Shown here one piece after another: positions 28,787 through 38,382 of a DNA stretch of 64,000 bases (positions within the stretch are counted from its first letter, which is position 1; each line of letters starts with the position of its first letter). The stretch spans positions 50,601-114,600 of the forward strand of contig NZ_JODY01000013.1 of the NCBI RefSeq assembly GCF_000718015.1. The letters run 5' to 3'. The DNA is from Streptomyces catenulae. GTDB taxonomy: Bacteria > Actinomycetota > Actinomycetes > Streptomycetales > Streptomycetaceae. A program made the translations under genes and the position numbers. The notes under the pieces were generated by a model that had not been told where the DNA came from, ran no database searches, and was given only the letters and a program-made list of their open reading frames with translations.

Positions 28787-28960
28787 CCGCGTTCCGAGGC
28801 CGTGACCTGGGCTTTCGGCGGTGCCGGGCGGTGGGTCGCGGCGCCGCCCGGCGGTCATGACCGTATTCCGATACGCACATGACAGGCGGGCGGCGCGGCG
28901 CTACCGTCGCAGGGTGGCGCCGCACGTCCGGGGGCGGCCGAGCAGCCTCGGGAGGGTCCT

Positions 28961-30097
28961 TTGGAGTCCGGGAACACGCAGCGCGCAGGGCTCGCGTACG
29001 GTCTCGCCGCGTACGGCATGTGGGGGCTGCTGCCGCTCTACTGGCATCTGCTGGACGCCGCCTCGCCCGCCGAGATCCTGGCGCACCGCATGGCGTGGTC
29101 GCTGCCGGTCGCCGCGCTCATCCTGCTGGCGCTGCGCCGCTGGTCGTGGGTGCGCCCGCTGCTGCGGCAGCCGCGCCGGTTGGCGCTGGTCGCGGCGTGT
29201 GCGGCGGTCATCTCCGTGAACTGGTTCCTGTACATCTGGGCGGTGAACGCCGGGCACGTCCTGGAGGCGTCGCTCGGATACTTCATCAATCCGCTGGTCA
29301 GCATCGCCTTCGGGGTGCTGGTGCTGCGGGAGCGGCTGCGGCCGTTGCAGTGGACGGCGGTGGGCGTGGGCGCCCTCGCGGTGCTGGTGATGGCCGTCGC
29401 CTACGGCCGGGTGCCGTGGATCTCGCTGGTGCTGGCCTTCTCGTTCGCCACGTACGGGCTGCTGAAGAAGGGCATCAAGCTCGACGGCGTGGACGGGTTC
29501 GCGGCGGAGACGGCGATGCAGTTCATACCGGCGGTCGGCTTCCTGGTCTTCCTCGGTGTCCGCGGCGACTCGGCGTTCGTGAACGACGGCATCGGCACGG
29601 CGCTGCTGCTCGCCGGGTGCGGGGTGGCGACGGCGGTGCCGCTGATCTGCTTCGGCGCCGCGGCGGTCCGGCTGCCGCTGACGACGGTCGGGATGCTGCA
29701 GTATCTGGCGCCGACGTTCCAGTTCGCGCTGGGTCTGCTGGTCTTCCACGAGTCGATGCCGCCGGAGCGGTGGGCCGGTTTCGCGCTGGTGTGGCTGGCG
29801 CTGGCCCTGCTGACCTGGGACGCGCTACGGACCGCCCGCACCGCGCGGGCGGCGGTGGCGGCCGCCGGACGGCGCGCCGGAGCCGCGGTCGCGGCGGGCG
29901 CGGCGGGCGCGGCGGGCGCGGCAGGCGCGGCAGGCGCGGCAGGCGCGGCAGGCGCGGCAGGCGCGGCAGGCGCGGCGGGAACGGCAGGCGCGGCGGGAAC
30001 GGCAGGCGCGGCAGGCGCGGCCACGGTGGCCGCGGACGGCCCCGCCGGGGAGGCCGGGGCCCCGCTTCCGGCGGCTGCGGACGAGCCCTCGGCCTGA
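28961..30097 (+). CDS. rarD: RarD-type EamA-family permease
   Basis: A 378-residue membrane protein with about ten transmembrane segments in two EamA repeats. It begins GLAYGLAAYGMWGLLPLYWHL, the typical RarD opening, and contains NWFLYIWAVNAGHVLEASLGY. TTG 28961 was chosen for the GGAGGG motif 5 bases upstream; no ATG precedes it in frame. The RarD family includes drug/metabolite transporters of unknown substrate. The last 80 residues are a hydrophilic tail containing an Ala-Ala-Gly tandem repeat, absent from ordinary family members. Confidence 0.9.
   Translation: MESGNTQRAGLAYGLAAYGMWGLLPLYWHLLDAASPAEILAHRMAWSLPVAALILLALRRWSWVRPLLRQPRRLALVAACAAVISVNWFLYIWAVNAGHVLEASLGYFINPLVSIAFGVLVLRERLRPLQWTAVGVGALAVLVMAVAYGRVPWISLVLAFSFATYGLLKKGIKLDGVDGFAAETAMQFIPAVGFLVFLGVRGDSAFVNDGIGTALLLAGCGVATAVPLICFGAAAVRLPLTTVGMLQYLAPTFQFALGLLVFHESMPPERWAGFALVWLALALLTWDALRTARTARAAVAAAGRRAGAAVAAGAAGAAGAAGAAGAAGAAGAAGAAGAAGTAGAAGTAGAAGAATVAADGPAGEAGAPLPAAADEPSA
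29891..30021 (+). repeat. 9-bp tandem repeat coding for Ala-Ala-Gly
   Basis: About 14 copies of a 9-base unit of the type GGCGCGGCA, mostly exact in the middle and with two Thr variants near the end. It keeps the reading frame of the rarD-type gene, so copy-number change would lengthen or shorten only the tail. Confidence 0.85.
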
Positions 30098-30106
30098 GCC
30101 CGTACC

Positions 30107-30142
30107 GCCCCGGGGGCGCGCCGTGCCGCGCGTCCCCGGGGC
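30107..30142. terminator. bidirectional terminator, rarD / LolA-like gene
   Basis: A stem of about 14-15 bp (GCCCCGGGGGCGCG against CGCGCGTCCCCGGGGC, one mismatch) in the 52-base gap between the convergent genes. Confidence 0.6.
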
Positions 30143-30149
30143 CGTGGGA

Positions 30150-31403
30150 CTACTTGGCGGCCGTGTTCGCCGTCTTCACGAGGGTCTGCCGGTCGACGGC
30201 GCCGACGTAGACGGTGCCGTCGTCGGTCATCAGGGCGTTGACCAGGCGGGTGCTGAAGACATGGCCGGAGCCGAAGTCGCCGTGGACCTGCTCGCCGAGG
30301 CTGTCGAGGAAGGCCGCCGCGCCGCCCTTGCCGGTCGGCAGGGAGCCGCCGCCCTTGAGCACCGCGACACCCGTCCAGCCCTTGCCCAGCACCGTGACAC
30401 CGTGCGGGCCGGTGGCGTTCCGCGGGCCCTTGCCGCCGTGGAACTCCTTGAAGCCTTCGAAGCCCGGGGAGCCGTGGCCCTTGCCCGGGGTCGGCCGCGT
30501 ACCGTCGACGATCTTCGCGCCGCCGGGTGGAGCGAACGACGAGGCGGCCGGGCGGGCGAAGTCGACGGTGGTGAAGCCCGCGTCGACGACCGCGGCGCCG
30601 CCGCTCCGGGGCAGCAGGGAGAACTTCAGCGGCACGCCCTTGGCGGCGTCCACCGCGATCCGGACCGAGCCGACCGTCGATCCGGACTGCTTGGGCGTCA
30701 GCACCAGCTGGTACGCGTCCCGCCCGGCGACCTTCTCGGTGCCGCCGACGGTGACGGAGGTGGTGTCCCCCGCGGCCTTCAGCGCCTGCCGGGCCAGCTC
30801 CTGCGGGGTGGCACCGGCGAGATCGCGCGGCAGCCCCGCACCGGGCCGCTGGGTGTGCGCCGCGCCCTTGGGCCGCTCGGAGCGGACGGCGGTGTTGCTG
30901 CCGCCGTCGTACGCCCAGCTGCGGTCGCCGTCGTGGATCAGGCTGTACTCGGCACGGCCGTCGACGAAGGTGACGCGCTGCCGGTCGGGGCCGTCGGCCG
31001 CGACGCGCAGGGTGTGGGAGCCGGACGCCAGCTCCATCAGCTTGTTCCGCGGCGCCTGCGGGGAGCCGTCGCCCTCGCCGGAGCCGCCCGCGCCGAGGCC
31101 CGGCAGCGCGCCGCCCGCGCCCGGCAGCGACGGCAGGCCCAGGTCCGTGGTGACACGGACGGTGCCGGACAGCTGCTGGGTGTCGGACCCGGCCATCTTG
31201 GCGAGGAGCTGCTGCGCCGTGATCTTCGGCAGGTCGGGTGAGCCGGATCCGGCGAACGCCGGGACCAGCCCGACCGTCGCCGCGACCACCGCCGCCACCG
31301 CGACGGGAGCCCCGTACCGGACGGCCTTGCGGCGCTTCACCGGGACGTCCCCCTCCGGGACCGGGCGGCCCGCGGTGGCGTCTGTCGGTTCGTTCCGTGG
31401 CAT
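30150..31403 (-). CDS. LolA-like / DUF2092-type envelope protein
   Basis: A 417-residue exported protein with a cytoplasmic lead of about 28 residues, one hydrophobic signal or anchor segment (GAPVAVAAVVAATVGLVPAF) and an extracytoplasmic domain resembling the LolA/RseB-type lipoprotein-carrier fold. Recognisable parts are QLLAKMAGSDTQQLSGTVRV near the start and GRDAYQLVLTPKQSGSTVGSVRI in the middle. The Gly/Pro insert near residue 85 and a Gly/Lys-rich stretch near residue 330 look disordered. ATG 31403 gives the usual exported layout. It may bind lipid or lipoprotein at the membrane surface; no partner gene is adjacent. In Gram-positive bacteria this family is not a true outer-membrane shuttle. 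Confidence 0.75.
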   Translation of the reverse strand: MPRNEPTDATAGRPVPEGDVPVKRRKAVRYGAPVAVAAVVAATVGLVPAFAGSGSPDLPKITAQQLLAKMAGSDTQQLSGTVRVTTDLGLPSLPGAGGALPGLGAGGSGEGDGSPQAPRNKLMELASGSHTLRVAADGPDRQRVTFVDGRAEYSLIHDGDRSWAYDGGSNTAVRSERPKGAAHTQRPGAGLPRDLAGATPQELARQALKAAGDTTSVTVGGTEKVAGRDAYQLVLTPKQSGSTVGSVRIAVDAAKGVPLKFSLLPRSGGAAVVDAGFTTVDFARPAASSFAPPGGAKIVDGTRPTPGKGHGSPGFEGFKEFHGGKGPRNATGPHGVTVLGKGWTGVAVLKGGGSLPTGKGGAAAFLDSLGEQVHGDFGSGHVFSTRLVNALMTDDGTVYVGAVDRQTLVKTANTAAK

Positions 31404-31640
31404 GTGCCTACCTCCGGTCATGAGCGGCGGGCCCGCGCTGCGCACCGGTCCCCCGGGCCCCTTCGTGGCCGTACCGCCGCGTTGTGGTGATCTCATCCCA
31501 CCAAAACGACCGGAACGCCGCGTCAACCCACGGAGCCAACCCGTCCTCCTGCTGGGGTATGACATCCGGTCAGCGCACGGCGGCACGCCTCCACCGGGAG
31601 GGTGACACGACCCCTGAGACCGGGGCAACGGGAGGCGGAC

Positions 31641-31664
31641 CGTCCGGTCCCCGGGGACCGGACG
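31641..31664 (-). terminator. 24-bp perfect palindrome after the polyprenyl synthase
   Basis: CGTCCGGTCCCC followed directly by its exact complement, 17 bases beyond the stop of the minus-strand polyprenyl synthase gene. It can fold into a strong hairpin and probably terminates that gene. There is no T-run. Confidence 0.55.
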
Positions 31665-31681
31665 CGGCACGCCGCCCCGGG

Positions 31682-32695
31682 TCAGCCGGCCCGGTGCACC
31701 ACGGCGTCGCAGAGGCTCTCCAGCGCCGTCTTCGCCGTGCAGTCCGGCAGCGGCGCCAGCACGGCGCGGGCCTCCTGCGCGTGGCGGACGGTGTCCCGGC
31801 GGGCCTGCTCCAGGGCGGGGTGGGCGCGGAGCCCGGCGAGCGCCTCGGCGTGCCGGGCGTCGTCGGTGAGGTCACCGGCGAGCAGCTCGCACAGGGCGCG
31901 GTCCTCGGCGGTGCCGGACGGGCCCTCGGCACGGGCCCGCAGATGCAGCACCGGCAGGGTGGCGACGCCCTCCCGCAGGTCGGTGCCGGGCGTCTTGCCG
32001 GACTCGTGGGAATCGCTGGCGATGTCGAGCACGTCGTCGGCGAGCTGGAAGGCGGTGCCCAGCCGCTCGCCGTACTGGGTGAGGATGCCGACGGTGTTCT
32101 CGTCGGCGCCGGACATCATCGCGCCGAACCGGCAGGCCACGGCGACCAGCGAACCGGTCTTCCCGGCGAGGACGTCCAGGTAGTGGTCGACCGGGTCGCG
32201 CCCGTCGCGCGGCCCCGCGGTCTCCAGGATCTGGCCGGTCACCAGCCGCTCGAACGCCTCGGCCTGGATACGGACCGCGTCGGGCCCGAGGTCGGCGAGC
32301 ATGTGCGAGGCGCGGGCGAAGAGGAAGTCGCCGGTCAGGACGGCGAGGGAGTTGCCCCAGCGGGCGTTGGCGCTGGCCACACCGCGGCGCACGTCCGCCT
32401 CGTCCATCACGTCGTCGTGGTACAGCGTCGCCAGATGCGTCAGCTCCACGACGACGGCCGAGGGCACGACACCGGGGGCGTAGGGATCGCCGAACTGTGC
32501 GGCGAGGGTGACGAGCAGCGGCCGGAACCGCTTGCCGCCCGCGCGGACGAGATGCTGTGCGGACTCGGTGATGAACGGCACGTCGCTTTTGGTGGCCTCC
32601 AGCAGGCCCTCCTCGACAGCCGCCAACCCGGCCTGGACATCGGCCTCAAGAGCCTGGTCCCGCACGCTCAGCCCGAAGGGCCCGACGACGGTCAC
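31682..32695 (-). CDS. long-chain polyprenyl diphosphate synthase
   Basis: A 337-residue trans-prenyltransferase. The first Asp-rich motif is Asp94-Asp95-Val-Met-Asp98 (LYHDDVMDEADVRRG), preceded by the substrate loop GGKRFRP (63-69). The second Asp-rich motif is in AFQLADDVLDIASD. Small residues before the first motif (LTHLATLYHDD) allow long chains, as in hexa- to decaprenyl synthases. It most likely makes the side chain of menaquinone. GTG 32695 is preceded by AGGAG with 8-base spacing. It stands alone on its strand between the LolA-like gene and a divergent fahA. Confidence 0.93.
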   Translation of the reverse strand: MTVVGPFGLSVRDQALEADVQAGLAAVEEGLLEATKSDVPFITESAQHLVRAGGKRFRPLLVTLAAQFGDPYAPGVVPSAVVVELTHLATLYHDDVMDEADVRRGVASANARWGNSLAVLTGDFLFARASHMLADLGPDAVRIQAEAFERLVTGQILETAGPRDGRDPVDHYLDVLAGKTGSLVAVACRFGAMMSGADENTVGILTQYGERLGTAFQLADDVLDIASDSHESGKTPGTDLREGVATLPVLHLRARAEGPSGTAEDRALCELLAGDLTDDARHAEALAGLRAHPALEQARRDTVRHAQEARAVLAPLPDCTAKTALESLCDAVVHRAG

Positions 32696-33159
32696 GAGGG
32701 GTACTCCTGTCTGCTGACGATCAAACGGAATGTCGATCTGTCGCTGTCTCCACCGCCCGCCAGCGTATCCGGTCCCAGTTCGATCACCGTGAGCGCCCGC
32801 CCCCCGAACCCCATCGGCAGCCGACCAGCCCTGTGCCCGGTATGTTCCAGGACCCCTTTTTCCCCTGTATGGCATGAATCGGACGGGGTGCGGACCACGA
32901 CGGGACGGGAACCGGGGCGCCCCGGGACCCGCGCGCCCGGGACGGCTCCGCCTCCGCGCGGGCGGCGCGGGCGCGCGACCCCGTCCACCCGGCGCCCGCT
33001 CCCCTTCCCCCACCTGAGCAGGCACCCGAGGAGTTGTCCACAGGGCCCACGGCGACCGCGGGACGGGCCGTAGTCTGCTGATCGACCCCACGGCCACCGG
33101 CCGGGCGGGCGGGGCCACCACGCCGCGCCCGCCGGTGACGACGAACGCGAGGAGCTGTC
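32696..33159. other. divergent intergenic region, polyprenyl synthase / fahA
   Basis: About 464 bases. The first 60 bases upstream of the synthase are AT-richer and probably hold its promoter. A T-run (CCCCTTTTTCCCC) lies near 32854. No convincing hairpin, operator or gene is seen. Confidence 0.4.
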
Positions 33160-34362
33160 ATGTCCGAGCAGAGCCCGTTCGACCTCCCCGAAGGCGATCC
33201 CTTCGGCCCGCACACCCTGCCCTACGGCGTGTTCAGCACCGCCGCGGAGCCCGCGGTGCGCCGCCTCGGCGTCCGCCACGGCCGGTACGTCCTCGATCTG
33301 AGCGCACTGCCCGAGCCGCTGCGCCCCGCCCACGCCGAGGTGCTCGCCGCCCCGACCCTCAACCCCCTGCTGGCCGCCGGACGACCGGTGTGGACGGAGG
33401 TCCGGGCCGCCGTCCGCGCCGCGCTGACCGACCCCGCGCACCGCCCCGCCGTCACCCCGCTGCTGCACCCCCTGGACGACGTCACCCTCCACCTGCCCTT
33501 CGACGTCGCCGACTACGTCGACTTCTACGCCAGCGAGCACCACGCCACCAACGTCGGCAAGATCTTCCGCCCGAACGACGCCGCCCTCCCGCCGAACTGG
33601 AAGCATCTGCCGATCGGCTACCACGGCCGCGCCGGGACGGTCGTCGTCTCGGGCACCCCCGTCGTCCGCCCCAACGGCCAGCGCAAGGCCCCCACCGACG
33701 CCGCGCCGACGTTCGGCCCCTCCCGCCGTCTCGACATAGAGGCCGAGGTCGGCTTCGTCGTCGGCACCCCCTCCACGCTCCACGAGCCGGTCGCCCTGGA
33801 GTCCTTCCGCGACCACGTCTTCGGCGTCTGCCTGGTCAACGACTGGTCCGCCCGCGACATCCAGGCATGGGAGTACGTCCCGCTCGGCCCGTTCCTCGGC
33901 AAGTCCTTCGCCACCTCCGTCTCCGCGTGGATCACCCCGCTCGACGCCTTCGACGACGCCCGCACCGCCCCGCCCGCCCGCGACTTCCCGCTGCTGCCCT
34001 ACCTCGACGACACGGCGGCCGAGCCCGGCGGCATCGATCTGCGCATCGAGGTGCAGATCAACGGCGAGACGGTCTCCCGGCCCCCGTTCGCCTCGATGTA
34101 CTGGACGGCCGCCCAGCAGCTGACCCATATGACCGTCAACGGCGCCTCGCTGCGCACCGGCGACCTCTACGCCTCCGGTACGGTCTCCGGCCCCGGGCGG
34201 GACCAACTCGGCTGCCTCCTCGAACTCACCGAGGGCAAGGGCCCGTTCCTCCAGGACGGCGACGAGGTCACCCTGACCGCCTGGGCCCCCGGCCCAGGCG
34301 GCGCCCGCATCGGACTGGGCGAGGTCACCGGCCGCGTCCTCCCCGCACCGGCGGCGCCCTGA
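33160..34362 (+). CDS. fahA: fumarylacetoacetase
   Basis: A 400-residue hydrolase that cleaves fumarylacetoacetate to fumarate and acetoacetate, the last step of tyrosine catabolism via homogentisate. An N-terminal SH3-like domain precedes the FAH domain with its conserved metal and catalytic blocks: DYVDFYASEHHATNVGKIF, HLPIGYHGRAGTVVVSG and DWSARDIQAWEYVPLGPFLG with the following Lys-Ser-Phe. Length is normal for bacterial fumarylacetoacetases. The ATG is preceded by AGGAG. No other tyrosine-degradation gene is in the window. Confidence 0.95.
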   Translation: MSEQSPFDLPEGDPFGPHTLPYGVFSTAAEPAVRRLGVRHGRYVLDLSALPEPLRPAHAEVLAAPTLNPLLAAGRPVWTEVRAAVRAALTDPAHRPAVTPLLHPLDDVTLHLPFDVADYVDFYASEHHATNVGKIFRPNDAALPPNWKHLPIGYHGRAGTVVVSGTPVVRPNGQRKAPTDAAPTFGPSRRLDIEAEVGFVVGTPSTLHEPVALESFRDHVFGVCLVNDWSARDIQAWEYVPLGPFLGKSFATSVSAWITPLDAFDDARTAPPARDFPLLPYLDDTAAEPGGIDLRIEVQINGETVSRPPFASMYWTAAQQLTHMTVNGASLRTGDLYASGTVSGPGRDQLGCLLELTEGKGPFLQDGDEVTLTAWAPGPGGARIGLGEVTGRVLPAPAAP

Positions 34363-34500
34363 CCCGCAGGTCCCGGGCCCCGCGGACGAGGACGGCGAGG
34401 GGAGCGGCGGCGGTGGCGGGCGCACGATCGTCACCTCGCCTCCACACCCCTCCTGCTAGCCTCACGGCTCCCCAACTCACCACCGAACGAGGAGACGTAG

Positions 34501-34980
34501 GTGCGTAAGGCAGCGCAGATCGCCGGAGCGGCCGCCCTCGCCGCGATGCTGCTCAGCGGCTGCGGCAGCAGCGGCAGCTCCGAGGACGAACCGGCCGGAG
34601 GGGCGTCCGCGCCGTCGGCCCCCGACGCGGGCGGCAAGCCCGCCGAGGGCGCGGCGGTGGAGGGCGCCTGGGAGACCGAGGAGGGCGGCGAGCCGCTCAT
34701 CCTGGTGTTCAAGAACGGCACCGCCGCCCTCAGCCGCGGCCACAAGGCCGGTTGCCTGGGCAAGGTCCAGCAGATGGGCGGCATGTCGATGGTGGCGCTG
34801 AAGTGCACCGACGGCGACACCAGCCGCACCATGGGCACCCTCAAGCCCGGCACGGACGGCAAGAGCCTGACCGTCAGCTGGAAGGGCGGCCCGACGGAGA
34901 AGTACCAGCGCTCCGCGGACGGCAAGGTGAAGATCCCCGACCTGCCGGAGCTGCCCAGCGGCGCCCCGAACGGCACCTGA
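34501..34980 (+). CDS. putative lipoprotein
   Basis: A 159-residue protein with a lipoprotein signal peptide: RKAAQ, a hydrophobic segment AGAAALAAMLLSGC, and the lipobox LSGC, where the Cys (about residue 21) would be diacylated. A Gly/Ser/Pro-rich spacer follows, then a small domain of about 100 residues with two cysteines (KAGCLGK and LKCTDGDTS) that may form a disulfide. I do not recognise the domain. The GTG has GAGGAG upstream. It ends at a terminator shared with nuoN. Confidence 0.82.
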   Translation: MRKAAQIAGAAALAAMLLSGCGSSGSSEDEPAGGASAPSAPDAGGKPAEGAAVEGAWETEEGGEPLILVFKNGTAALSRGHKAGCLGKVQQMGGMSMVALKCTDGDTSRTMGTLKPGTDGKSLTVSWKGGPTEKYQRSADGKVKIPDLPELPSGAPNGT

Positions 34981-34996
34981 GCCCGGTCCGTACGAC

Positions 34997-35037
34997 GGCC
35001 GCCGCCCGGCCCCTGCGGAAGGGACCGGGCGGCGGCC
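34997..35037. terminator. bidirectional terminator, lipoprotein gene / nuo operon
   Basis: A 13-bp perfect stem (GGCCGCCGCCCGG and complement), extended by CCC/GGG with one unpaired base, in the 79-base gap between the convergent lipoprotein gene and nuoN. It would end the 16-kb nuo transcript. Confidence 0.7.
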
Positions 35038-35059
35038 GGGTACGAGCGGATCCGGCGGG

Positions 35060-36712
35060 TCAGCGGACGAAGGTGCCCGCCTGCCCCGCGAGATCCAGGA
35101 AGTACTGCGGTGCCAGACCGAGCACCAGCGTGACGACCACGCCGAGGGCGATGGCGGTCGTGGTGAGCGGGCTGGGCACCGCGACCGACGGGCCGTCCGC
35201 CTTCGGCTCGTTGAAGAACATCAGCACGATCACGCGGATGTAGAAGAACGCCGCGATGGCCGACGACAGCACACCGATGACGACGAGCCAACCGGCACCG
35301 CTCTGCGCCGCCGCCTTGAAGACGGCGAACTTCCCGGCGAAGCCGGAGGTCAGCGGAATACCGGCGAAGGCCAGCAGGAACACCGCGAAGACCGCCGCGA
35401 CCAGCGGTGAACGGCGCCCGAGCCCCGCCCACTTGGACAGCTGCGTCGCCTCTCCCCCGGCGTCGCGGACCAGCGTGACGACGGCGAACGCGCCGAGCGT
35501 CACGAAGGAGTACGCGGCGAGGTAGAAGAGGACCGACGAGATGCCGTCCTGGGTGGTCGCGAGGACACCGGCCAGGATGAACCCGGCGTGGGCGATGGAG
35601 GAGTACGCCAGCAGCCGCTTGATGTCGGTCTGGGTGATGGCGACGATCGCGCCGCCCAGCATCGTGACGATCGCGACGCCCCACATCACCGGCCGCCAGT
35701 CCCACCGCATCCCGGGCAGGACCACGTACAGCAGCCGCAGCAGCGCACCGAAGGCGGCGACCTTGGTGGCGGCGGCCATGAAGCCGGTGACCGGGGTCGG
35801 GGCGCCCTGGTAGACATCCGGCGTCCACATGTGGAAGGGGACGGCGCCGACCTTGAAGAGCAGCCCCATCAGGACGAGCGCACCGCCGATGAGCAGCAGC
35901 GCGTCATTGCCCATCGTGCCCGCGAGGGCCGGGTCGATCTGCTTGGTGCCGTCCGCGATGACCTCGGCGATACCCGCGTAGGTGACGGTACCGGCGTAGC
36001 CGTAGAGCAGCGCGATGCCGAAGAGGAGGAACGCCGAGGAGAACGCGCCGAGCAGGAAGTACTTGAGGGCGGCTTCCTGGGAGAGCAGGCGCTGGCGGCG
36101 GGCGAGGGCGCAGAGGATGTAGAGCGGGAGGGAGAAGACCTCCAGCGCGACGAAGAGAGTCAGCAGGTCGTTGGCGGCGGGGAAGATCAGCATGCCGCCG
36201 ACGGCGAACAGCAGGATCGGGAAGACCTCGGAGGTGGTGAACCCCGCCTTGACCGCCGCCTGCTCGGCCGCGCCACCGGGGACGGCGGCCGCCTGCGCGG
36301 CGAACGAGTCGACGCGTTTGCCGTGGCTCGCCGGGTCGAGACGGCGCTCGGCGAAGGTGAAGACCGCGACCAGGGAGACCAGCAGGATGGTGCCCTGGAG
36401 GAAGAGCGCGGGGCCGTCCACGGCGAGCGCGCCCATCGCCGCGAGGTGCGCCTTGGTGGTGGCGAAGCCGCCCGCGGCGAGGCCGACGACCGCGGCGAAC
36501 CCGGCGGCCAGCGCCAGGACGGCGAGCAGCAGTTGGACGGTGTGGCGGTGGCGACGGGGCAGGAACGCCTCGACGAGGACGCCGATGATCGCGGCGCCGA
36601 AAACGATCAGCGTCGGGGAGAGCTGGGCGTACTCGATGTGCGGGGCCGGGATCCGCCCGGGCGCCTCGGCCGCCGTTGTCCACAGGGTGTGGATGTCTGT
36701 CACGGGGTTCAC
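35060..36712 (-). CDS. nuoN: NADH-quinone oxidoreductase subunit N
   Basis: A 550-residue antiporter-like membrane subunit, the last gene of the nuoA-N operon. It has the Glu in LLTLFVALEVFSLPLYIL, the Lys in FKVGAVPFHMWTPDVYQG, the lysine in ATKVAAFGALLRL and DIKRLLAYSSIAHAGF. It has about 14 membrane segments with an N-terminal extension typical of actinomycetes. GTG 36712 overlaps the nuoM stop as GTGA; a GTG three codons later is also possible. Confidence 0.96.
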   Translation of the reverse strand: MNPVTDIHTLWTTAAEAPGRIPAPHIEYAQLSPTLIVFGAAIIGVLVEAFLPRRHRHTVQLLLAVLALAAGFAAVVGLAAGGFATTKAHLAAMGALAVDGPALFLQGTILLVSLVAVFTFAERRLDPASHGKRVDSFAAQAAAVPGGAAEQAAVKAGFTTSEVFPILLFAVGGMLIFPAANDLLTLFVALEVFSLPLYILCALARRQRLLSQEAALKYFLLGAFSSAFLLFGIALLYGYAGTVTYAGIAEVIADGTKQIDPALAGTMGNDALLLIGGALVLMGLLFKVGAVPFHMWTPDVYQGAPTPVTGFMAAATKVAAFGALLRLLYVVLPGMRWDWRPVMWGVAIVTMLGGAIVAITQTDIKRLLAYSSIAHAGFILAGVLATTQDGISSVLFYLAAYSFVTLGAFAVVTLVRDAGGEATQLSKWAGLGRRSPLVAAVFAVFLLAFAGIPLTSGFAGKFAVFKAAAQSGAGWLVVIGVLSSAIAAFFYIRVIVLMFFNEPKADGPSVAVPSPLTTTAIALGVVVTLVLGLAPQYFLDLAGQAGTFVR

Positions 36713-38379
36713 TTCGCGGCCTCCGCATCGTGGTGGTGCGCGGGGTGACCGGCCCGGTGGTGCCCGGGCACCGCGTCCACCCGCACCTCGGGCTTGGGGT
36801 CCTGCTTGTCCACGACGGAGAGGGTGTGGTCGACCGCGGGGTTGACGAGGTCGGTCAGCGGCTTGGGGTACACGCCGAGGAAGAGCAGCAGGGCGATCAG
36901 CGGACCGACGACGACCAGCTCCCGCACGCGCAGATCCGGGAGGGCGCGGACCTCGTCGTCCTTGGGCGGGCCCGTCATCGTCCGTTGGTAGAGGACGAGG
37001 ACGTAGAGCGCGGCGAGGACGATGCCGACGGTGGCGATGATGCCGATGACCGGATAGCGGCTGAACGTGCCGACGAGGACGAGGAATTCGCTGACGAACG
37101 GGGCGAGCCCCGGCAGCGACAGGGTGGCCAGACCGCCGACGAGGAAGGTACCGGCGAGCAGCGGCGCGGCCTTCTGCACCCCGCCGTAGTCGGCGATGAG
37201 CCGGGAGCCGCGGCGGCTGATGAGGAACCCGGCGACCAGCATCAACGCGGCGGTGGAGATGCCGTGGTTGACCATGTAGAGGGTGGCGCCGCCCTGGCCC
37301 TGGGAGGTCATGGCGAAGATGCCCAGGATGATGAAGCCGAAGTGGGAGATCGAGGCGTACGCGATCAGACGCTTGATGTCCCGCTGGGCGACCGCGAGCA
37401 GCGCGCCGTAGAGGATGCTGATCAGCGCCAGGACCAGGATGACCGGGGTGGCCCAGCTGCTGGCCTGGGGGAAGAGCTGGAGGCAGAAGCGGAGCATCGC
37501 GAAGGTGCCGACCTTGTCGACCACCGCGGTGATCAGCACCGCGACGGGTGACGTCGACTCGCCCATGGCGCCCGGCAGCCAGGTGTGCAGCGGCCACAGC
37601 GGCGCCTTCACCGCGAAGGCGAAGAAGAAGCCGAGGAAGAGCAGGCGTTCGGTGCCGGTGCCGAGGGTGAGATGGCCGGAGGCCCGCGCCTGGACGATCT
37701 GCTGGAGCGAGAAGGTGCCGGTGCCGAGCTGATCGGCGGTGACGGCGTAGAGACCGATGACCGCGGCGAGCATGATGAGGCCACCGGCGAGGTTGTAGAG
37801 CAGGAACTTCACCGCGGCGCTCGCCCGCCGGGCCGCCGCCTCGCCCTCGTCGGCGCCGCTCGCGCCGTCGCCGAAGCCGCCGATGAGGAAGTACATCGGG
37901 ATGAGCATGGCTTCGAAGAAGAGGTAGAAGAGGAAGACGTCGGTGGCCTCGAAGGAGAGGATCACCATCGCCTCGACGGCGAGGATCAGCGCGAAGAAGC
38001 CCTGGGTGGGACGCCAGCGGCGGTTGGGCCGGGCCTCCTCCAGGGTGTCCGCGTCGTGCCAGCCCGCGAGGATGACGAACGGGATGAGCAGCGCCGTCAG
38101 GGCGATCAGGGCGACCGCGATGCCGTCCACGCCGAGTTCGTAGCGGACGCCGAAGTCGGCGATCCAGGCGTGGGACTCGGTGAGTTGGAACGGTCCCTTG
38201 GCGCCGGGGTCGAAGCGGAACGCGATGACCAGGGCCAGCGCGAAGGTGGCGACGGAGAAGAGCAGCGCGACCCATTTGGCGGCGGTGCGCCGGGCCGCTG
38301 GGAGCGCGGCGGTGGCGACGGCGCCGACCGCCGGGAGCGCGGCGGCGCAGGTCAGCAGGGGGAACGAGAGATCTGCCAC
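36709..38379 (-). CDS. nuoM: NADH-quinone oxidoreductase subunit M
   Basis: A 556-residue proton-pumping membrane subunit. Diagnostic blocks are FYLFFEAMLIPMYFLIGGFG (channel Glu), PLHTWLPGAMGESTSPVAVL and RDIKRLIAYASISHFGF. A Pro/His/Asp-rich tail of about 30 residues follows the last helix. It begins with GTG, 3 bases after nuoL ends. Confidence 0.96.
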   Translation of the reverse strand: MADLSFPLLTCAAALPAVGAVATAALPAARRTAAKWVALLFSVATFALALVIAFRFDPGAKGPFQLTESHAWIADFGVRYELGVDGIAVALIALTALLIPFVILAGWHDADTLEEARPNRRWRPTQGFFALILAVEAMVILSFEATDVFLFYLFFEAMLIPMYFLIGGFGDGASGADEGEAAARRASAAVKFLLYNLAGGLIMLAAVIGLYAVTADQLGTGTFSLQQIVQARASGHLTLGTGTERLLFLGFFFAFAVKAPLWPLHTWLPGAMGESTSPVAVLITAVVDKVGTFAMLRFCLQLFPQASSWATPVILVLALISILYGALLAVAQRDIKRLIAYASISHFGFIILGIFAMTSQGQGGATLYMVNHGISTAALMLVAGFLISRRGSRLIADYGGVQKAAPLLAGTFLVGGLATLSLPGLAPFVSEFLVLVGTFSRYPVIGIIATVGIVLAALYVLVLYQRTMTGPPKDDEVRALPDLRVRELVVVGPLIALLLFLGVYPKPLTDLVNPAVDHTLSVVDKQDPKPEVRVDAVPGHHRAGHPAHHHDAEAAK

Positions 38380-38382
38380 GGG

